64,000 nucleotides of DNA, from contig CP053716.1 of NCBI GenBank assembly GCA_013201155.1, positions 496,001-560,000 of the forward strand, read 5' to 3'. The notes under the pieces are model-generated. The model made no database searches. It was given only the letters and a program-made list of their open reading frames with translations, and was not told the origin of the DNA. Positions within the stretch are counted from its first letter, which is position 1, and each line of letters opens with the position of its first letter. A program made the position numbers and the translations under genes. Origin of the DNA: Berryella wangjianweii (GTDB lineage Bacteria; Actinomycetota; Coriobacteriia; Coriobacteriales; Eggerthellaceae). Of the stretch, positions 59,850 through 64,000 are shown piece after piece.

Positions 59850-60114
59850 ATCCGCTTCCTTTCTTCTGGATATATATTAATTCTAATATTGAATATTTAT
59901 ACTATTGCTTAATCGCTCTGTTGATCTACCTATAGTTCAATCGCTTGTTAACTGAACTGCATGGGACGATATGCTTCACATATCAAGTCAATACCTCACC
60001 GAGCATCCTTCAGAGAGCAACGCACGGTTCATTCCTGCATACCGTTCATCAACGTCTGCGAGAAGGCGGGGCGTCTGCGCGCAGGCGAATTCGAAGCCTG
60101 ATTGCCGCATCTCC

Positions 60115-60900
60115 TCACCTCCGCCGAACCAGCAGCGACGCCACCAGAACCGCCACCGCGATCAGCACGATCACCGACCCCGGCTTCAGATTCTGGTAAT
60201 ACGACAGGGTCAGGCCCGCGTACACGAACGCCAGCGACAGCCCGATCGACGCCGCCAGCGACCCGCGGTAGGTGCGGGCGAAGCGCATGCCGCAGATCAC
60301 CGGAATCACCAGAAGCGACGACACGATCAGCGACCCGATGGTCTTGGCCGCAATGGACACCGATATCGCCACCAGAAACGAGAAGACGAAGTTCAGCGCC
60401 TTGGGGCGTATGCCCATGAGGGCGGCGGACGTGGGATCGAACACCGACAGGTACAGGCGGTCGTACAGCAGCGCGTACAGCCCCACCACCACCACGGCCA
60501 CGCCCAGAACCAGGTACAGCTCGAAGTCGTCGATGGTCACGATCGATCCGAACAGGTACGCCGTGATCGAGCTGCCCCCGCCCGTCATGCTGGTGAACAC
60601 GCCAGCCAGGCCGATCGAGGCCGCCAGCACGATCACGGTGGAGATCTCGTGGTAGGCGCTCAGACGCGAGCGGATGGCCTCGACGCTCAGGCCCGCCACC
60701 ACGCATGCGATCGCCGAGCCCAGAAGCGGGTTGAACCCGAAGCACAGGCCCACGGCAACGCCGGCCAGCGAGGCATGCGACAGCGTGTCCCCCATCATCG
60801 ACAGGCGCTTCAGCACAATGGGCAGGCCGATCAGCGGCAGGATCACCGCCAGCACGGTGCCCACGATGAAGGCACGCTGCATGAACTCGTACTCGAACAT
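60115..60900 (-). CDS. znuB: Zinc/manganese ABC importer permease
   Basis: A 261-residue permease of the ABC-3 (ZnuB/AdcB/MntB) family with eight or nine helices: MQRAFIVGTVLAVILPLIGLPIVLKRLSMMGDTLSHASLAG (short form LKRLSMMGDTLSHASLAG) is the diagnostic N-terminal motif; AYLFGSIVTI, FVFSFLVAISVSIAAKTIGSLIVSSLLVIPV (short form KTIGSLIVSSLLVIPV) and SYYQNLKPGSVIVL follow. It forms the translocation pore. It starts 12 bp after the ATPase stop in the operon znuA-znuC-znuB. The histidine-rich neighbours on both sides make zinc more likely than manganese. Confidence 0.9.
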   Translation of the reverse strand: MFEYEFMQRAFIVGTVLAVILPLIGLPIVLKRLSMMGDTLSHASLAGVAVGLCFGFNPLLGSAIACVVAGLSVEAIRSRLSAYHEISTVIVLAASIGLAGVFTSMTGGGSSITAYLFGSIVTIDDFELYLVLGVAVVVVGLYALLYDRLYLSVFDPTSAALMGIRPKALNFVFSFLVAISVSIAAKTIGSLIVSSLLVIPVICGMRFARTYRGSLAASIGLSLAFVYAGLTLSYYQNLKPGSVIVLIAVAVLVASLLVRRR

Positions 60901-60912
60901 AGGCCGTCGCGC

Positions 60913-61596
60913 CTAAAGCGCAGCCTCCTTCCACTGAGCGGGAGGGATCTCGGCGCACGCACCGGCGCGCAGCCTGACCGCGCGATCGGCGAAGGGGGCC
61001 GCCTCGGCCAGGTGATGCGTGATCACCACCACCGTGCGCCCTTCATCGGCAAGGCGGCGCAGCAGACGGTACAGCTCGTCGGTGAAGCGCGCATCCACCG
61101 CAGCGGTGGGCTCGTCAAGCAGAATGAGCCGCGCATCGCGCACCAGCGCCAGCAGCAGCCCCACGCGCTGCAGCTGACCGCCCGACAGCTGCGAGAGCGC
61201 CTTGCTCAGATGCTCGCGCAGCCCCACGGTGTCCAGCAGCTCGTCGGCGGCGCCGCGGCGCTTCAGATGACGCAGGTGCACGCCCAGCAGCTCACGCACG
61301 GTGGTGGGGAAATGGCGGTAGGAGCGCACCGCATCCTGGGCCACGTAGGCGATGTCGGCATGATGCGCATGGGCAGAGGCGTCGTCGCCGAAAAGGCGAA
61401 TCGACCCCGCCTGCGGGCGCAGGCTTCCCAGAATCAGGCCCATGAGGGTCGATTTGCCCGCGCCGTTGTCGCCAACCAGGGCAACCAGCTGACCCGCGCG
61501 CGCCTCAAGCGACAAATCGCACAGAACGGGCACGTCCTCGTACGAAAAGCTCAGGCCCCGCACCTCAAGCACGACATCTGACGCGACATCAGGCAT
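60913..61596 (-). CDS. znuC: Zinc/manganese ABC importer ATPase
   Basis: A 227-residue ATPase with Walker A GDNGAGKST (about 36-44), Q-loop YVAQDA, signature LSGGQLQR, Walker B LILLDEPTAAVD and switch VVITHH. The layout is that of AdcC/ZnuC proteins. It is encoded between the binding protein (which it overlaps by 8 bp) and the permease, and supplies ATP for zinc import. The start Met at 61596 lies within the last codons of the binding-protein gene, indicating translational coupling. Confidence 0.9.
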   Translation of the reverse strand: MPDVASDVVLEVRGLSFSYEDVPVLCDLSLEARAGQLVALVGDNGAGKSTLMGLILGSLRPQAGSIRLFGDDASAHAHHADIAYVAQDAVRSYRHFPTTVRELLGVHLRHLKRRGAADELLDTVGLREHLSKALSQLSGGQLQRVGLLLALVRDARLILLDEPTAAVDARFTDELYRLLRRLADEGRTVVVITHHLAEAAPFADRAVRLRAGACAEIPPAQWKEAAL

Positions 61597-62596
61597 CGAA
61601 CGACTCCAGCAGCGCGTTCAGGTTGCGCTCCATCAGCCCCAGGTAGCCCAGAGCGGCCTCGTCCTCGGTCAGGCTCTCCATGGTGTAGAGGGTAGACGTG
61701 CGCGCGCCGGTGCTGGCAGCCAGGGTCTCGGCCACCTTGGGCGTGGCCGTGCCCTCGAAGAAGATCGTGCTGACGCCGCTCTTCTTCATGAAGTCGGCGA
61801 TCGTGGCCAGCTCGGCGGCGGAGGGCTCCTCGTCGGGCGAGATGCCCGTCACGGCCACCTGCTTCATGCCGTAGTCGCTGGCCAGATAATTGAAGGCCGC
61901 GTGCGACACCACGAAGATGCGCCGCTCGGCCGGCACCTTGCCCAGCTCGGCGGCGAAGCGCTCGTCAAGGGCCTTGAACTCGGCCAGCGCCTTGTCGCGG
62001 TTCTGGCGGTAGAAGGACGCGTTGTCGGGGTCGAGCGCGCTCACCTTGTCGCAGATCGACGTCAGCTCGGCCTGGGCGTTGCGGATGCTCAGCCAGGTGT
62101 GCGGGTTCACGCCGCCATGGGCATGACCGTGTCCGTCCTCGGCATGATCGCCGTCGTGGTCGCCGTCGCCGTCATGGTCGTGGTCGTGAACGTCCTTGCC
62201 CTTCAGCAAGGTAAGGCCCTGCGACAGGTCGAGGAAGCGGCTGTCGTCGCCCACCACGCGCTTCAGGTCGTCGATGAACGACTCCATGCCCGCGCCGTTG
62301 TACACCACCAGGTCGGCCTTCGACAGCTTGGCCATGTCGCTGGTCTTCAGCTCGAAGTCGTGAGGCTCCTGGCTGCCGGTGATGACCGAGCGCACCTCCA
62401 TCTTGTCGCCTACGATGCGCTCGGTCAGGTCCTTCACGGGAAAGAACGTGGCGTACACCACCGGCTTCCCGCCACCCGCGCCGCCCGCGGTGCCTGCGCT
62501 GTTGGCGCCCGACCCCGCGCAACCCACGCATCCAAGGGCCACGCCGCACGCGACCATCGCGACGGCGGCAGCCCGCAGCATGCCTTTGATCGTCAT
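61589..62596 (-). CDS. znuA: Zinc-binding lipoprotein of the ABC importer (ZnuA/AdcA class)
   Basis: A 335-residue lipoprotein: signal MTIKGMLRAAAVAMVACGVAL with lipobox around Cys 26 (CVGCAG), then the cluster A-I binding domain. Zinc-ligand positions: the His in SQEPHDFEL (about 81), the His in NPHTWLS (after the loop) and the His in VVSHAAFNYLA. Between the first two lies a His/Asp-rich metal-scavenging loop (HDHDHDGDGDHDGDH), the mark of zinc rather than manganese proteins. ATG at 62596 with GGAAGG; the frame continues upstream but without signal-peptide character. It collects zinc, possibly from the histidine-triad protein, and hands it to ZnuB. A Zur-like operator lies 36 bp upstream. 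Confidence 0.93.
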   Translation of the reverse strand: MTIKGMLRAAAVAMVACGVALGCVGCAGSGANSAGTAGGAGGGKPVVYATFFPVKDLTERIVGDKMEVRSVITGSQEPHDFELKTSDMAKLSKADLVVYNGAGMESFIDDLKRVVGDDSRFLDLSQGLTLLKGKDVHDHDHDGDGDHDGDHAEDGHGHAHGGVNPHTWLSIRNAQAELTSICDKVSALDPDNASFYRQNRDKALAEFKALDERFAAELGKVPAERRIFVVSHAAFNYLASDYGMKQVAVTGISPDEEPSAAELATIADFMKKSGVSTIFFEGTATPKVAETLAASTGARTSTLYTMESLTEDEAALGYLGLMERNLNALLESFDA

Positions 62597-62631
62597 GTGT
62601 TCCTGCCTTCCCTTCGATTCCAAATTGAATT

Positions 62632-62646
62632 TGAAATCTGTTTTCA
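62632..62646 (-). promoter_or_regulatory. Zur-like inverted repeat TGAAA-N5-TTTCA upstream of znuA
   Basis: TGAAA and TTTCA with a 5-bp spacer, in an AT-rich stretch 36 bp upstream of the znuA start. Zur and related Fur-family operators are often AT-rich palindromes around TGAAA...TTTCA. Zinc-dependent repression of the operon is the natural reading, but this match is short. Confidence 0.5.
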
Positions 62647-63117
62647 TATTCCGTGATGCAACGTAGCACAGCGAACGGTGCCCGTCACGAAAAAAGGCCG
62701 GAAGGAACAATCGGGTAACAAACATGTCGAAACGGCACATCACAATGCCTCGCGCCCGAAGCGCGCGGCATGGCGGAATCCCGCTCATCCCGCGCACCGG
62801 GCGCCGCGCATCCGGGCGCTCCCTCACCAGCCACACGACGCGCCACGCTGCGTTCCGATCGCTGCTCTCCCGCCGGCCCGCAAGCGCGCCCCGGCACCCG
62901 AGTCGCACTGACGGGCGCGGCGCGTGCGCGTGCCGCACGATTGCCCTTCCCGCCGTTGCCACGCAGGACGCCGACCCGTAGAATCTGCCTATCACAGGTG
63001 TGCCCGGGGCTCCCGGGAGACTGCCACCCACAGGGCCCTGCGCGTGCAGGGGCGCTTCGTCGTGGCAGCATCCGCCTGACAGCGCCCTTCGCCGCGGCCC
63101 CCTGCGAAGGAGACCCC
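62647..63117. other. 470-bp gap between znuA and the pab gene
   Basis: No supported gene. It contains the promoter at 62956-62984 and a leader with two GC-rich stems (CCCGGGGCTCCCGGG region near 63004-63020 and CCCTGCGCGTGCAGGG near 63037-63052). Confidence 0.45.
62956..62984 (+). promoter_or_regulatory. Promoter of the pab gene
   Basis: TTGCCA (62956-62961), a 17-bp spacer and TAGAAT (62979-62984), about 130 bp upstream of the pab start. Transcript would begin near 62992 and include the stems noted in the leader. Confidence 0.6.
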
Positions 63118-64000
63118 ATGATCTTGCTGATCGACAACTACGACTCGTTCACGCACACGCTGACCTCGTACCTGAGGTCGCTGGGCGCGACGGTTCGCTG
63201 CGTGCGCAACGACCGCATCGACATCCCCGCCATCGAGCGCCTGCGGGGCCGGGGCCTGCTCAGCGGCATCGTGCTGTCCCCCGGCCCCGGCCGCCCCGAC
63301 GAAAGCGGCATCTGCCCGCAGGCGGTCCGCACGTTCGCGGGTCGCGTGCCGATGCTGGGCGTGTGCCTGGGACACCAGGTCATCGCCGAGGTGCTGGGAG
63401 GGAGCGTGCGGCTGGGCGCCCGACCCATGCATGGCGAGGTAACGCCGATCACCACGACGGGCCAGGGGCTGTTCGCCCCGCTTCCGCGCCGCTTCAAAGT
63501 GACGCGCTACCATTCGCTGAGCGTTCAGCGGGCCTCGCTGCCCCCCTCGGTGGCCGTAGACGCCTGGGCCGACGACGGCGCGGTCATGGCCCTGCGCCAC
63601 CTGATACTTCCCCTGTTCGGCGTGCAGTTTCATCCCGAAGCCCTGCTGACCGAGCACGGATGCGCGCTGCTGGCGGCCTTCCTGACGGCATGCGACGCCA
63701 CCCGCGCGCAACGGGCAGCGGCGCGTGAGCAGGGCGCGTCCCCCCTTCCGCGAAAACCGCGCGCGACCCAGTCGAACGATGCGCGCGCAGCCTCGACGCC
63801 CCAGACCGCCGCGGCGTCCGCAGCCGGCGCAGCTCCCCCGGCAGGCAACGCCGGGGTCGCGACCATCCCGCAGCGCCGAGCCCATCGCACCCTTGTCGAG
63901 CCGCTGGCAGAATCCAAGCCGCTCAGCTGGGTGTTCGAGCTTGTTCACCACACCGACCAAGCCGTGTTCCTCGATTCCGCCCAGCAGGGCCCGCTCGGAC
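63118..64000 (+). CDS. pabA: Aminodeoxychorismate synthase, PabA-PabB fusion, 3' end outside window
   Basis: The frame from ATG 63118 (behind GAAGGAG) is open to the last base, so the stop lies beyond the window. Residues 1-190 form a class I glutamine amidotransferase: LIDNYDSFTHTL at the start, the SPGPG loop, catalytic Cys 83 in GVCLGHQ and FHPEA with the catalytic His/Glu. An Ala/Pro/Arg-rich linker (about 195-265) follows. From about residue 266 the reading PLSWVFELVHHTDQAVFLDS matches the N-terminus of the PabB/chorismate-binding component. The fused enzyme would make 4-amino-4-deoxychorismate from chorismate and glutamine for folate. TrpG-TrpE-type fusion is less likely, but cannot be excluded until the rest is seen. 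Confidence 0.8.
   Translation, partial: MILLIDNYDSFTHTLTSYLRSLGATVRCVRNDRIDIPAIERLRGRGLLSGIVLSPGPGRPDESGICPQAVRTFAGRVPMLGVCLGHQVIAEVLGGSVRLGARPMHGEVTPITTTGQGLFAPLPRRFKVTRYHSLSVQRASLPPSVAVDAWADDGAVMALRHLILPLFGVQFHPEALLTEHGCALLAAFLTACDATRAQRAAAREQGASPLPRKPRATQSNDARAASTPQTAAASAAGAAPPAGNAGVATIPQRRAHRTLVEPLAESKPLSWVFELVHHTDQAVFLDSAQQGPLG

Overview
The window reads as a high-GC, anaerobic, respiring actinobacterium of the Coriobacteriia, most likely family Eggerthellaceae (Slackia/Eggerthella-like). This is inferred from gene content: a nap-nrf respiratory nitrate-to-ammonia block, a second Tat-exported molybdoenzyme, a LuxR regulator with an N-terminal multi-helix membrane half, an agmatine catabolic cluster, and many sortase-anchored surface proteins. 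No rRNA, tRNA or CRISPR array was recognised.

Layout. (1) 1-9,700: the 3' end of guaA, a known integration hotspot, followed by an integrative-element-like region. It holds an XRE repressor, a tyrosine integrase broken by a one-base frameshift, a MobC-like protein, a YraN-like protein, a lower-GC XamI-type restriction-modification pair with an AlbA-domain third gene, and an ABC-F ATPase behind a long structured leader. (2) 9,828-17,686: one-strand cluster of nitrogenase-like NifH/NifD/NifK homologues, a MoeA-like protein and a BtuCDF/FecBCD-type importer; this is the strongest candidate for an undescribed system. A Crp/Fnr remnant sits inside it. (3) 17,500-18,486: decayed defence genes (AbiJ-like N-terminus, McrC C-terminus). 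(4) 18,686-23,809: a giant sortase-anchored adhesin. (5) 24,129-31,406: napG-napA-napB-napD-napH-nrfA-nrfH, a complete periplasmic nitrate-to-nitrite-to-ammonium route, with an IS3-like remnant upstream. (6) 31,950-37,796: two more sortase substrates, a TetR regulator and a membrane-anchored protein of unknown role. (7) 38,093-41,455: iron-dependent alcohol dehydrogenase with a MerR regulator, and a degenerate Fic-like protein. (8) 41,710-46,591: DMSO-reductase-family catalytic and electron-transfer subunits without a membrane anchor, and a sodium/solute symporter. (9) 46,950-48,128: secreted nuclease. (10) 48,181-55,801: LuxR regulator divergent from ptcA, an agmatine/putrescine antiporter, agmatine deiminase and a BCCT transporter. 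(11) 56,309-62,596: a repeat-bearing sortase substrate, then a zinc block (histidine-triad surface protein plus ZnuABC). (12) 63,118-end: a PabA-PabB fusion cut by the window edge and open to the last base.

Together the genes suggest a host-associated anaerobe that respires nitrate, nitrite and probably other oxidised compounds, catabolises agmatine, scavenges zinc and another metal or chelate, and displays a varied set of surface proteins. Function calls come from reading motifs by eye; no database search was possible.
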